NCBI GenBank assembly: GCA_030737875.1
Contig: CM060922.1
Location: 318,595,456-318,659,455 of the forward strand
DNA from: Allium sativum
Taxonomy: Eukaryota > Streptophyta > Magnoliopsida > Asparagales > Amaryllidaceae
Direction: 5' to 3'
Length of the DNA: 64,000 bases
In this document: positions 21,921 to 33,333 of the stretch, one piece after another
Layout of the letters: every line of letters begins with the position of its first letter
Numbering within the stretch: position 1 is the stretch's first letter
Notes under the pieces: model-generated
What the model was told of the DNA's origin: nothing
What the model saw: only the letters and a program-made list of their open reading frames with translations
Database searches by the model: none
Position numbers and translations under genes: made by a program

Positions 21921-22304
21921 CCCCTTCATTTCCAGCATGAAAAGAGTTGGTTCAAGCTCTCCTCCAAGCTCTTATGGCAACCTAATAAGAAGATAGTCTT
22001 CCAAAAGCCTCCCAAACATCTTCATTCATCCAAAGGAGAAGAAGACACATACTCTTGGACACATGAACATGTTCTCGAACATTTAACCACATTCTTGGGC
22101 TCTTGATCATTTTTGGGTCGTTTTGGCATCCGGGGATAAAAAGCCATCTTTGGATCTCCTTTCCACCATGGCCATGCTTGCCACGTGAAAGCTTCACCAC
22201 CCCATTTGCATCCCAAAAATCATTAAAACTCATATGTACTCGGAAATACTCCGGTTCAATGTTGTAACTTGTACCAAGGGCATAATAAAAGAGCAAAACC
22301 ATTC

Positions 22305-22344
22305 AAAGTGGACATAGGCCCTGACGGGCTGAGCCACTATAAAC
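22305..22344 (+). promoter_or_regulatory. Conserved stem-loop after poly(A) signal, Tat-B 5' LTR
   Basis: AATAAAAGAGC (22284-22294) precedes GTGGACATAGGCCCTGACGG and GCTGAGCCACTATAAA. GCCC pairs with GGGC, and GTGG with CCAC. Confidence 0.6.
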
Positions 22345-22475
22345 TCTCTGTGATTATTTACTTGTGCTTTTCCCTTGTACACTACATTGCTACTTACTTA
22401 TTTTCCACTGTTGGACGCTTATTTTCACTCGTGTGGAAATCATGGGCATCAATGACCATTTTTCGGTGTCAACAC

Positions 22476-22493
22476 TTAGGCGCGCCAGGAAGG
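22476..22493 (+). promoter_or_regulatory. Primer-binding site of Tat-B
   Basis: TTAGGCGCGCCAGGAAGG follows the LTR end by one base. TTGGCGCGCCAGG-type PBSs are known from Tat/Ogre-like plant elements; I do not assign the tRNA. Confidence 0.6.
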
Positions 22494-22635
22494 AGAGAAC
22501 AACAAGCGCGCACCTACGTTCGACATTCTGTCACTTCCATTAAGGAATCAAAACCTTGCCTTTCCTTCTAATCAAACGCCGAGACTTGGGGCATTACTTA
22601 AATTTTCTTAGACTTACCGATCAAGCCTATCGATA

Positions 22636-24334
22636 ATGGTGAACAAAGGAAAGAACATGATGATCAAACCTTCTACTATCGATCCTAATTTGGAATTTTC
22701 CTCCAGCCTCGATGCATGGAAGCCCCGACCAACCTGAATGCTTCTAATGAACCTAACCTTGATGCATTAGTTGATCGAGCCCATCTCGATGAAACTTCAA
22801 GAAAGTTGGGTGAAACTCAGCGAAGCCTTGTCAACCAAATCCACTAGAACATTGAATTAACACAATAGCTTCAGCAATATACTCAACGGGACATTCTCCA
22901 TCTTCAACCACACTTGGGCATCCAACCTCCATGAACTATCCCTCGTCAAGTTCTGGACCTTTTCATGATATATCCCGCTTCGACTACTCTCGACTTAGGC
23001 CTAACTTCGGCAACAGGTTAGCACTCAATCCATTACCATGCAAGACCAACCCACTTCACCTTAGAACTTGCTGCCCATGCTGTGCGCAACCGACTGGGCC
23101 CAAGCTCCCAATCACCAACCTCAGGAGAGTCAGATAAACAAGGTCAAAGATTCTTTAGACCATGACGTCATTCATTCTAGAAGACGTCCAAGTCTGCTCA
23201 CTCCTAAGTCGAATCAAGACCGTTGAAACTCGGCGGAGGTTCGAACTCCCATTCTCGCTAGACTACTTTGTAGCATCCTGAAAGAATCTAGGGGTCATGT
23301 CACTAACGACTTGGAAACCAACGCGAGATGTAACCCGTTCATTGAAGATGTGCTCAATGTCGAATGACCCACACATTTCAAAATGCCACAAATGGAAGCT
23401 TACTCAGGGGATTCCGACCCTCGGAAATTCATACGCCGTTACGAATCTCGTATGGATTCCGCTTAAGCCACTGACACTGTAAAGTGCAAATGTTTCCTCG
23501 TCTTCCTAGAAGGCGTGCCTCTTCTATGGTTCACCCGGCTTCCTCTAAGAACTATATCAACCTTTTCCCAGCTAGCCAAGGGTTTAATCGACAAATTAGG
23601 TACCCATATCTGCCAGGACTCCCATGAAACTTTAACAAGTTACCTTGAGAGATTCGATGATGTGTTGGAGGGTGTGTCGAAAATTTGAGCCCTCGGGTTA
23701 TCGAGGGCGTACTCCCCGACTCTGAATTGGGTTAATCAATCGCAACCTAGGACTCTGGAGATCTTCTATAAGAAATCCAATTATTTCCTATGTTAGGGAC
23801 TAGCGCCAAGGAATCGGGCTTTTCATTTCAATAGCTTCCCTTGAAACGATGCCCAGAGCTCCAACGACTCTAACCTCATCGCTCTGCGCAATCCTGCTCA
23901 AACCAGCAACATTAGAGATAGTCGCAACAATAAGAGGAAGCGTCTCCGACTTCCTTCTTTTTGCAACTACACTCCTATTAATGAAGCCGTTGAGAACATC
24001 TACCTTGCAACCAGCAATGTCCTGCTATACAAAAGGCCAAGGCCTAAATGTCCGACAAGCGCACCAAGGGACTCTACAAAATATTGTTGGTTCCACAACG
24101 TCCACAGATACAACATAAATAGTTGTTTCCACATGCAGGACAACATCGAGAAACTCGTCCATGATGGCAACCTTGAGCAATACCGACAAGGTCTCCCATG
24201 TGGAATTTTCGAGCCACTCAAAGCTTATCAAAGGTTCCAACCAATTAGGACCTCGATCGATAACTAAATCCCTCAGGATCGTCTCCTCAACTCATTAAGA
24301 CCGCAACAACAATGAGCGGCCGCGCTTCACGACT
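22636..24334 (+). pseudogene. gag: Tat-B gag
   Basis: Starting at the ATG at 22636, a broken frame encodes a hydrophilic N-terminus. A Tat-type capsid domain follows: MPQMEAYSGDSDPRKFIRR, CFLVFLEGVPLLWFTRLP, LTSYLERFDDVLEG. Near 24050-24200 a divergent metal-binding block reads YCWFHNVHRYNINSCFHMQ then NIEKLVHDGNLEQYRQG, which is diagnostic of Tat gag. At least eight in-frame stops are present. Where intact elements would run on into protease and RT there is only non-coding DNA. Gag would form particles, perhaps with pol proteins from another element. Confidence 0.82.
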
Positions 24335-24829
24335 CATCTTTCTTGGGTCACCTTTTGTAATAATTTAGTTGTGTAATATTAAGTGTTGTAATTCTGCCAG
24401 ATGGCTTATGATCGGTTTATAATCAACTCAACTGCAACTTTTAAGAAGTCTACATACACGGGCCCAAGTTTCCAATATGCTCACATGGATTGACGAAGCA
24501 TCGCTACCATGAATTCACTAACTCCAACGAATTTAGTCTGGCCTACCTACGCTCAAGCGTACTCTGACAACGGTCAATTGGCACCATAACCCTGAAAACT
24601 GATAGATATAGACGACCAACTTACGCCTTGGCGTACTCTGGAGTTGGTCTATTAGTGCCAAATCATCCTAACTCCATATAACTCAAGATCCTCGAGAATG
24701 GAGTTTCGGTTGGTAACAATCTAAGAGTGACGCCAAGTTATCTTGCACAAGTACGATTCCCGGAAAATACGAGATACACTCGGGTGCTTAAACCCATAGC
24801 TACCACGATGCACTGGACTCAGAGGTTAT
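24335..24829. other. Post-gag spacer of Tat-B
   Basis: No pol sequence. About 24640-24790 resembles 26080-26210 and 43230-43350 (CTCGAGAATGGAG, AACGCCAAGTT, ATAAGTACAA), that is, the DNA beyond the 3' end of each antisense ORF. Confidence 0.5.
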
Positions 24830-25290
24830 AATCGGAGGTGCCAGCTTAAAAGAGTAACTTCCCTTCTCAGAGAGGCACATCCTCTTTGATGTGTCAAGGT
24901 TTTTTCCTCCCTTTGAGCTCAGACAACCCTCAAGCTGACTGATAGCACATCGGGAAGCACTACGGGAGGCCCAACCAGAAGCGAACCCGGGGGCACCAGT
25001 TCCACAGTCGTCTTCTACAATGCAGTGGTCTCTGAGGCCATAATCGGAGTCGCTGGCTCACGAATTATTCCCACCTCTATCCCCCTCATTGGAGACAACA
25101 TAGGAACGAGAGGCAAGCCTGCTTCTCCATGAGGCGCCTCCTTTTCGCTATATCGTAGCCACTTTCTTCCCTCTTAGCTTTGACAACCCTCCGGTTAACT
25201 GGGGGCACATCGAAAAACATTATCGGAGGCCTAATTGAGAGCGGGTCCGAGGGCACCAGTCCTCCACCAGTTCCTGCATTCTCGTCACTA
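24810..25290 (-). repeat. Tandem duplication (~210-260 bp) in the first antisense module
   Basis: ATAATCGGAGGTGCC (24829) and ATAATCGGAGTCGCT (25041), and GGGGGCACCAGTTCC (24990) and GAGGGCACCAGTCCT (25250), mark two copies. Minus-strand translations of both give an LVPxGxLxxxPP...RVV motif, so the duplication happened in coding sequence. Confidence 0.65.
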
Positions 25291-25400
25291 CCATCTTCCC
25301 CACCACCGTGGATCGACATTTTGGAAGAAACCCCACCACGCGAAGAAGATCGTCCAAAACTAACGTCCTAGCACCACAGGAGTTGTCCGCAGCACCGCTT
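24830..25400 (-). pseudogene. Truncated first antisense ORF of Tat-B
   Basis: The minus strand encodes a Gly/Asp/Ser-rich start, then VPPVNRRVVKAKREESGYD and a basic IAKRRRL stretch, repeated once in decayed form. It is followed (to the right) by tail-like DNA, just as the second antisense ORF is. I therefore read it as a shortened copy or relative of the aORF module. No catalytic domain is recognised. Confidence 0.45.
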
Positions 25401-26370
25401 GATGCTAAGATTTGTCACATACAAGCGCCTCGGAACACGATGACAACCATATAGCTAAAACAATAGTCATCGTTGACCACCAGTGCGACTCCTAGATCGA
25501 ATCACGATTACGACATGATCAGACTAAGTATCAAACCCCGGAATTGACAACTCAGCCATATATCCACATCTCATGTGCATATCCGAGCGATCAATCGAGA
25601 TAAGTTCGCTTCTTGAACGTTACGCTAATCAGCTATGTTACATTCGACTCCAATTACAATCCAATCATGCGACGTCGAGTGATGATCCAAACTTTCTAAA
25701 CTGATTCAGAACCGAGAAGAATTTGGAAAGTACGCATGCCTAGGGGCAGCCCTTTATTGATTCCTACACCAGCGTAGCCTTCGTGGGATCCAAGGCAGAT
25801 CCCCGCCAGTTCTTGCACTGGAGTCATCATCACCGCAACCAGTGGAACAACCATATTAGAAACACATCCACCCTACGATGAGGGTAACCCAAGCTTAAGA
25901 GTTTAGGTCTCAGAAGCTAATAACCTTCCACTGTGCCTAAACAACCCAGCATAGAGACCCAAACTCAAGGACGAAGAAAACTATACAATCATCAATTCCT
26001 TGAGGAACATGAGAAGTTGGATAAGTCGTTGGGATACGAAACCAATAATCCATATCCCTAGCATCCACCATAAGTTCTCGTGGTCCCCCGGCCCATCCTT
26101 GAGTTCCCAAAGTCTCAATGCTCCTCCTACAAACTCGAGTCTAAGTGCAACGCCAAGTTGATTACATAAGTACAATACTGGTAGATGTAGAGAATACTTG
26201 AACACTTAGAACAATTCACAATGAAAGAAAATAAACTTTTAATCACATGCCAAAAAATTACAAGTTTTCATAAATGACATGATGTACATCATAACCACAT
26301 CATGCCACCAAAATCGCGAGGGTCGTACTCTCACAATTCATCGGCCTACTTAAAAAACTTATCTACATAA
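25401..26370. other. Tail-like spacer between the two antisense modules of Tat-B
   Basis: 25430-25620 aligns with the tails of Tat-A (5750-5930) and Tat-B (30640-30800): ACACGATGACAACC, a GTCATCGTTGACCACCAGTG core, and TCATGTGCATATCCGAGCG. The rest up to 26370 has no coding signal that I can support. Confidence 0.5.
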
Positions 26371-29300
26371 CTACTTCAAAGAACCACCCTTCTTCCCTTT
26401 CTTCCTCTCTGGATTGGCCTCTGATGGCTCATCTTTTTCGTCATCCTTCTTCCACTTCGACTCCCCACTTTTAGAATTCCGCTTCTTAGGCGGAGTCATT
26501 GAGGAACGCGGCCTAAACTCATAGCCTCCATCCAGAGTCATTGGAAGGGTCCTCCCTTCGCCCTTACCTTCACCTTCTTCATCACTTGGCATTTTGTTGA
26601 TGTTCATGACATCTTCCTCGGGGAAAACTGCTTTCAGTGGAGTGGTAAAGGCTTCGATAAGGGCCCTTATGGCTGCAGGCTGCACCATCTCCTTCCTAGC
26701 CTTCCTGGATTCTCTATCGGCCCTCCTCATCACCGTATGTCTCGCCTTCAGCTTAGCAACCTCTAGAACGTTCATCCTCCAAAACTTATCCTTGATCTGC
26801 TTCCACGAAGCCTCGAACCTAGCTTTCTTTCGGACTTCGTCCTGTACCTTGTCTTAGGCCTCCTTCTCGTCTTTTTCCTTTGCTTTGTCCAGGGCCTTAT
26901 TCCTGGCCTCCTCGTCCTCTTTCTCTTTCGCTGGAGTTCCTCAGAGTTCATAAGCAGTTGGGCTTTCTGTTCCACGACCGGGTCGTACATGGATATTCCA
27001 GCTAGTTTAGTCTCTCCAATGACTTGAGCATCTCCACCTATAGGGTCATTTCCGTCCGAAAGCACTTTGTTTAGGTTATCCATTCCAAACCCTCAAGTCT
27101 TTATGTCGAATCCTGTAAGGAACCCATGCTCCTCCTCCATCTGCCTCTTGTAGGCATCCACATCTGTATTAGCTTCGACGGACATTGTTGCCTCTGTCCC
27201 GACCATCACCCTTCTCCCACGATACCTTCACGTTAATTTAATGATCAACCACTCTCTTTCCATTCCATTATCTTTCTATTCTCATCGGGTGGATGGGTAT
27301 ACCTTATGTCGTCCGCTGCATAGCACCACCCGATGTCGATCCTTCGGTGGTTGACGGAGGTGCACTTGGAGCTATTGAGGAAGAGCCACTAGCGGAAGCA
27401 ACCAGAACGACTTGTTGCTATTTTGGAAACACCTGTGTGCCACAATGATACTCTAAATCATGATGGTCTTCTCTTTCTGGGAAACACATATTTTAACTTC
27501 CTATGCCACAACTTCCTCCTCAAGAAGTTTCCTCCCTTCTGCCAACGCTCGACGCTTATCGTCAATCAATACAGGTCCACCAGCTTGGCCACATCCACAC
27601 TCTCTACACCTAGTGATGCGGCCTTATCCTCAACCAGTTTCTCCCATGTCATAGCCAGGTTCCGAGGATAGTTGTTGAACCATAAGATCCCGCAATGTTT
27701 AAGGATCTTGACATAGAAGCCCCAAATTACCTCTTCTATGTCCATCTCCACCTCTGCTTGGCCCTCTTTGGCTTTTTACTTTATCTCCTCAACTTCAACT
27801 TGATGCTCGGCTCTGATGCTATCTACTTGATTAAGCATCTCCTTATTGGAAGCTTCTGCTGCCTCCTTATCCTTCACAGCCAGTTTATACTCAGCATTAT
27901 TTATGTGTATCATCTTACTGAACTCAATGTTCTCCTTTGTATGGCATTGAGATTCTTCATTTTCCTTTCGAAGCCTCTCGTTTTCCTCGTCCAATGCTTG
28001 TTTCTCTGCCCTTAGCTACTACACGATCGCATTCTCTTCCCAAAGCTTGGCTTTCTCCTCCTCTATGGCCTTGTTCTCCTTTTCTAGATTGGTAGCTCGA
28101 GTCGATGAAGAGGCTAACACGTCTTTATAATTTTTACTAGCCGCTTCCATCGCTACTTTCGTCTCCTTTAGCTCTAGGTTCATCGCACTGTTTTAGCAAC
28201 AGAGGGTAACACATAAACGCGCTACTCGAATACACAGAAACAAGTGCTCCTTGAAGTAAAGTCTTACCCATATCCTTCACCTTGTTAGAGAGACTGTTCC
28301 GCTCTATTCTAATATCACCTTTCAAGTTATGAATCTAGATGTTTCTCTTTATTACCAGCTTTGACGGTGCCTCACGTATCTTTGCATCTCGCAATATTGG
28401 TATTAGGCAGCGTACACTCGTTTCTGCATGTCTTCGTCATCATGGTGAGGGTTCAGGCTAAGGTCTGGTAACCAAGCCAATTCTTCAAATAGGAGTGGGG
28501 AAATGACTGTCTCAATATCGCCTTTCTTTCCTCCAGCTCTAGCTGAGGAATCACTGACATATCAAGGGATGTCGAGCCCCGGCCTCTCATGTCCCTTCCG
28601 CTACTTCTCCTCTCCTTCCAACAGCTGTTGTCACATGCGTGTTTCTTGGTACATAGGCTGGGGCAATCGCAGTCTGCTGCCTCGGTGTCTACAATCCTTC
28701 TCCTCTCCATGCATCTGATGGTCTTGCACCTGTTGACAAAATATCTAGGCATGGATATAGTTCTCGATGATGTCTACTGCTTTCTGAGTCATTATGCCTC
28801 TTTCTTTTGCGCAGTCCGGTGCTTGCATAGAAGTCGGTCATGGCACCCTTCTTCTACCATCGAGAATCTCCCCGACCACGATTTTGTCGCTCTTGCGAGC
28901 CATGGTACCTGCAAGAAACCAACTACGAATCAGAATGGAACATCCAACGCATACGAATCAAGTGTTTTGATGAGAAACTCTTGTGAGTGTGTCCTATGTA
29001 TTCCCTCCGCGGACCCGTTTCCTCTGTGCTTAAATGGGTGATTTCCCCAGCACTAGGTAACAAACTCTCAACGTCTGCTCCGCTCAACCCAAAAGATAAC
29101 ATCTCAATAGGGACCCAATCCAGACCATTGAATTGGTCTACAACTTCTAATGAAGCAACCGTCATAAATGTTGTAACCGAAGAACTTGGTTTGGCGGTCT
29201 CTCCCTGTCTTGTCTCCCTAGTTGGAAAGGGAATCGGGGTGTGTTTAGAACCAATCCCTTCAGTGTGCTCCTCTGCGCCGCCAGCATTGCCACCCGCATC

Positions 29301-30479
29301 CCTTTGAGCCTTGGTATCTTCCACCTCAACCGAGGGCATTTCCTCTTGCGAGCCTAGAAGGGAAGCCTCTCCCTTAGTGTCCGCCACTACTACTGCTCCG
29401 TCATAATTTGGGAAACCAATTGAATGACTCTCTGAAAGAAAATTAAGAAAATGTAAACGACAATCTAACACGAGGGTCGAGAAAAAATGATACTCATTAG
29501 GAATACTTCTCAAAGCCATAACGCACTTCTAATACTCTCCATTCTTCGATATCGGCGAGATCCCTGCCACATAAAACTTAAAATTAATCATGAGCTTATG
29601 ACTCAATTGACTCGGGTACCAAGGTAAATCTATAAATATTTACTACTAATGAGCCACCTCCTTGCAAATCCTGACGAGCAGTGAACAAAGGACCAGTCAC
29701 ATTTGAAATAGCTTAGTTTTCTCCATGCTCATAGGATCAAGCGACTATTAGGATGCGCTTCCATGTATACTAGTGAAAGCGATACAGTGCTTCTCTTCTT
29801 CAAATAATAGAGGTATAATGTATTCCCTCGACAGTTCAATCTGTAGCTATTCAACATACATGATGTAGGTGCCAAGAAGGAGGGCATACGCATTTAGATG
29901 AAGCTGTGTTGGAGCTAATCTAAAGAAGTACAAGATATCCCAAACATACTTACACAACGGGGGCATGCATCCAGCAAGATACATATGCTTGTTCCAGACA
30001 ATGTTCCCCATTGGGGGAGCGTGCGCCCTGTCATCCCCTCCAAGAGCTCTAACATAATCCCATGTATCCTATACTTCGTGCAGATTTATCATAGCAAAGC
30101 CTCATCTTTTCGCGAAGCAACTGAATCTAGGGGATTCTCGAGAATCGCCATATCTCCTACCATATCTGATGTTCTGAGAACGTCCTTCTGGTAACCACCA
30201 CCAACCACACCTTTAATCTGGCCCTCTCTAGCAATCCTTGCTTTGTCTTTAACCATTGGCTTGCCTATGCCTACTCTTGAACACCGAGACCCATTAGGTT
30301 GTATCGTTTGCTCCTATGTGTTAGATGGAACCACTTATTGAGACAAAGTGGAAGTTTTTGAATTTTCTGTTACCGCTCGTTGACGAGCTAGAATGATTGG
30401 AGGATTCATTGGATCTTTGAGATGTTCCTATGAACTCGGCTTCCAAGCCCTAAAAATGTCTGGAGCTTCTCCTTGTCAT
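26371..30479 (-). pseudogene. Tat-B main antisense ORF (aORF), degraded
   Basis: The candidate start is ATG at 30479 (minus), aligned with the start at 47667 in Tat-D; the stop at 26371 follows GKKGGSLK, matching GSSK in Tat-D. In order: an acidic Ser-rich N-terminus; a conserved NPLDSV motif; a plant gypsy-type transposon-protein domain (HMYLAGCMPPLCKYVWDILY, FRLAPTQLHLNAYALLLG, 29870-29990); a Gly/Glu-rich linker; a VYAAYYQYCEMQRYVRH block (28400); a coiled coil (27776-27994, heptads of Glu and Lys); WGFYVKILKHCGILWFNNY (27700); a Lys/Glu-rich C-terminus with basic clusters. Stops and frameshifts are common. The biochemical role of this protein class is unknown. Confidence 0.75.
28188..28267 (-). 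other. Candidate 80-bp intron in the Tat-B antisense ORF
   Basis: The minus strand reads ATGG/GTAAGAC at the donor and TTGCTAAAACAG at the acceptor. Tat-D has an 81-bp candidate at the equivalent place (45393-45473) with GTAAGAC and TTTTCGAAACAG. The insides are diverged but keep TGTATTCGAGTA. Splicing is inferred. Confidence 0.5.
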
Positions 30480-30569
30480 CGAGAACTATACTCACAACAT
30501 AGTCGCTTTAGAGATCACACAGAAAACCCTGTACCCCTCGTGTTGGTGTAAACTAACGTAAAACGTGCG

Positions 30570-30600
30570 GTGTCATGAGGTACTGATACAAATATATTAA
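30570..30600 (-). promoter_or_regulatory. Candidate core promoter of the Tat-B antisense ORF
   Basis: The minus strand TTAATATATTTGTATCAGTACC corresponds to the TTATAATTGYATTAACAC element of Tat-A and Tat-D and lies about 100 bp upstream of the candidate ATG. Confidence 0.3.
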
Positions 30601-30954
30601 TATAACTTGGAATATGGCGGCGATCAATTGTTCAAGAACAAAAATCATCATTGTCATCGACCAGTGCCATCAGACTCGCATTAACTCATCGCTATGTCAT
30701 GGTCGGAGTCAGTAATGGAACTTAAAAATCAACAGTTCAGTAATATGTCCATGGTTCAAGTTTGTGATCTAATCCTATGTGCATCAACTCATCACAAGTC
30801 CGGTCCGACCACGTAATGCCATGATAATAATGCAAGTCCGTCGACGAGTCTCCCGAGATTCGAACTATCATTAGAAATAGTAGGGTACGACACTACCGCA
30901 GAGACTCGAAGTCAACAAAGCCTCGGAGATTTGTCTAATCATCCCCAAGACTGG

Positions 30955-31110
30955 ACGATTTCGTATCCCATGCAAGCACAACATCACACCCCCTTTCCTT
31001 TGAAAATTCGTAACAATACCGAGGTTGTATCCCATATTATCAGAAATTTTGTATCCCCCACTACTGGATGGGGCTACAAAATTTTCCATATCCGGGGGGA
31101 TACGACTCTC
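30955..31110. repeat. Palindrome units, Tat-B tail (distal cluster)
   Basis: TTTCGTATCCCATGC, AAAATTCGTAACAATACC, AAATTTTGTATCCCCC and GGGGGATACGACTCTC. These are degraded units of the same GGGATACGAAATTTCGTATCCC motif. Confidence 0.7.
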
Positions 31111-31584
31111 ATATTTGGGAGGCTGAGGAATCTCTCATCCATGCCTAGCCCCATAGGGTTATGAAAATCAGCGTATCCCCACGAAGTCCACAAGATTCGA
31201 AATCCCCAATTTCTAGCCCTCTCCTCATCATATCTTTCCCTTCTCTTTCTCTCTTCTCCTCATGCTCTCCTTCTTTCCTCCTCTTCCTTCGATCCTCCAT
31301 ATCACATGGGCTCACATCCCCGAGCACACAACCACATATGACCCGATCTGACCTCGGAGACATCCCTCCAACACAATCTTGATTCTCGAGATTGCCACCT
31401 AAAATTATCATGGAGTCAAACCCACTTGCGTGAAATAACGATCGCCGAGGGAGGACGGTTTATGCTCGTAGTTCTTTTTCGCAAGAGCTCTCAAATTTCA
31501 GAAAGGGCACGAGTTATGTTAGGTGAGAGGGGAGTGCCTTTGGGTCCAATCTTTTATTCGGGGGAGAGAAGCCAACCAGACTCC

Positions 31585-31760
31585 AAAAATTTGCATCTCT
31601 TCGGGATATAAAAATTTGCATCCCAACAGAATGCGAAAATTTACATATCTTCGAGATACGAAAATTCGCATCGCTTCGGGATATAAAAATTTCGTATCCT
31701 ACCAAGATGCGAAAATTGGCGCCCCATCGAGATGTGAAAGTTTTGTATTCCACCAAAAAG
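31585..31760. repeat. Palindrome array, Tat-B tail (proximal cluster)
   Basis: About seven units such as GGGATATAAAAATTTGCATCCC, AATGCGAAAATTTACATATC and GAGATACGAAAATTCGCATC at 22-26 bp intervals. Confidence 0.8.
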
Positions 31761-32320
31761 AGAGAGAGGGGAGAAAAAGAAGAGGACCAGGGATCATGTC
31801 TCTGGTTTCATGAAATTCGCGACCCGCGACTCCGGCTACGACCACGCGTATTTTGAAATAACGGCTATCGAAACCAATTCGATTCGCTAACCGACCATAC
31901 GTCTACAAACTCCAAACAACTCAAAATGTATGTCGAGCACTCGAGTTCATAGTTCATTATTGTTCTCAAAAACCGACTTACTTAGTCATAAGATGACGAT
32001 GCATTTACTTGTTATGTTATTTTTTTCCAACTCTGGTCACATCGCACAAACCCACGTGCAAACGTGTGAGTGTGACTGCATGTGTTGACACTAACTTGTT
32101 TACGTTTCAGCGTAAACGTAAGTCGATGACTGACGTTTAAATTCTTGAGTCTACAGGAAATGAATGCTCGTTCGAATGACATCATAGGATTCCAGTCCAG
32201 GAAATCAGGATTCTCAACAACGTTTGAACACAAAGTCATCCAATGTGACTTGAAGATTTCCCTGATCAGCAAGGATACCTGGCTCATTTCAAAGCATGTC
32301 ATGCTATCGCAATACATCCT

Positions 32321-32331
32321 TTGGGGGGAAA
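32321..32331 (+). promoter_or_regulatory. Polypurine tract of Tat-B
   Basis: TTGGGGGGAAA directly before TGTTAACCG. Confidence 0.8.
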
Positions 32332-32577
32332 TGTTAACCGACTTATTAAGTCTGTTCCAAGAAGGATTTAATACCATATGACTCGGCCCGTCGCGTGAAC
32401 CAATAGCCCAGAAGCGTGTCCGAGACATCCAGAGCCCGAACTCGGACAAAAGCATTGATATTTGATCCGGCTAACTGAACCATTCGACATGGGACCACTG
32501 TCCCAAGAACAACCTCTGGCCTCACCATCTAGCATTTCAACCCCCGAAGGCCAGAGCAGCACGAACCTCAAACCTCC

Positions 32578-32725
32578 CCGGTATAACACAAATTTGTATC
32601 CCCTCGTGGGATGCGATATCGCATCCTCACATGGGATACGATTTTGCATCCCTCCATACGTGATGTCTCGCATCCCTCGAGATGCGATTTCGCATCCATA
32701 TGGGGATACGAAATCTTCTGAGAGT
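32578..32725. repeat. Palindrome array, Tat-B 3' LTR
   Basis: About six units, for example GGGATGCGATATCGCATCC, GGGATACGATTTTGCATCCC and GAGATGCGATTTCGCATCC. It has fewer units than the 5' LTR, so unit number changed after or during insertion. Confidence 0.85.
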
Positions 32726-33158
32726 ATGCATTCGCGATATGAATTTCTGCCACTCCCACCTACTTTTCACCTACTCCCACCTATAGGTACCCCCTCATTT
32801 CCAATGTGAAAAAGGTTGGTTCATACCCGCTTCTAAACTTTAATGGCTGCATAAGAAGAAGTTTTTCTTCCCAAAGCCTCCTAAACATCTTCCTTCATCC
32901 AAAGGAGAAGAAGTCATATTCTTGGACACATGAACAGATTTAAGAACATTTAACCACACTCTTGGGCTTTTGATCATCTTTGGGTTATTTTGGCATCCAG
33001 GGAGAAAATAAAGAAGCCATCTTTGGATCTCCTTACCACAGGAAAGGTTCATTTCCCCATCTGCATCCCAAAAGTCATTAAAACTGATGTACGCTCAGAA
33101 ATACTCAATTCAATATTGTAATTAGTACCAAGGAAATAATAAAAGAGCGAAACCATTC

Positions 33159-33197
33159 AAAGCGGACGTAGGCCCTGATGGGTCGGACCACTATAAA
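33159..33197 (+). promoter_or_regulatory. Conserved stem-loop, Tat-B 3' LTR
   Basis: AATAAAAGAGC at 33137, then GCGGACGTAGGCCCTGATGG and GTCGGACCACTATAAAC. GCCC/GGGT and GG/CC pairing is possible. Confidence 0.55.
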
Positions 33198-33328
33198 CTC
33201 TGTGTGATTGTTTACTTTTAATTTTCCCTTGCATATTACATTTCTACTTACTCATTTTCCACTGTTGGACGTTTATTTTCACTCACGTGGAAATCACGGT
33301 CATTGACGACCATTTTCTGGCGTCAATA

Positions 33329-33333
33329 GTCTA
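33329..33333. repeat. Right target-site duplication of Tat-B (GTCTA)
   Basis: Matches 21284-21288. Confidence 0.85.

Larger units (their letters stand above)
21289..22474 (+). mobile_element. Tat-B 5' LTR
   Basis: It starts TGTTAATAGGCTTTTGGGCC and ends GGTGTCAACA. It matches 32332-33328 throughout, but has a longer palindrome array, which accounts for most of the 189-bp length difference. Confidence 0.9.
30601..32320 (+). other. Tat-B non-coding tail
   Basis: It joins the antisense ORF to the polypurine tract and holds two palindrome arrays. It is nearly collinear with the inverted copy at 39289-40820. No conserved open frame: small ORFs such as 32012-32455 are not kept in other tails. Confidence 0.7.
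21289..33328 (+). mobile_element. Tat-B: complete non-autonomous Tat-lineage element
   Basis: The 12.0-kb element has LTRs of 1186 and 997 bp, a PBS, a gag pseudogene, two antisense ORF modules, a polypurine tract and matching 5-bp target duplications. It has no protease, RT, RNase H or integrase. Gag type and antisense ORF place it in the Tat group of Ty3/gypsy. It is inserted in the hAT transposase gene: coding sequence just left of it ([12 protein letters not shown]) and just right of it (DYPKIYQ...) are consecutive parts of one protein. Confidence 0.88.
32332..33328 (+). mobile_element. Tat-B 3' LTR
   Basis: It begins TGTTAACCGACTTATTAAGT and ends CTGGCGTCAATA, where the usual final CA has become TA. 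It carries a short palindrome array (32578-32725), a mutated TATA box, and a stem-loop copy at 33159-33197. Confidence 0.9.
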
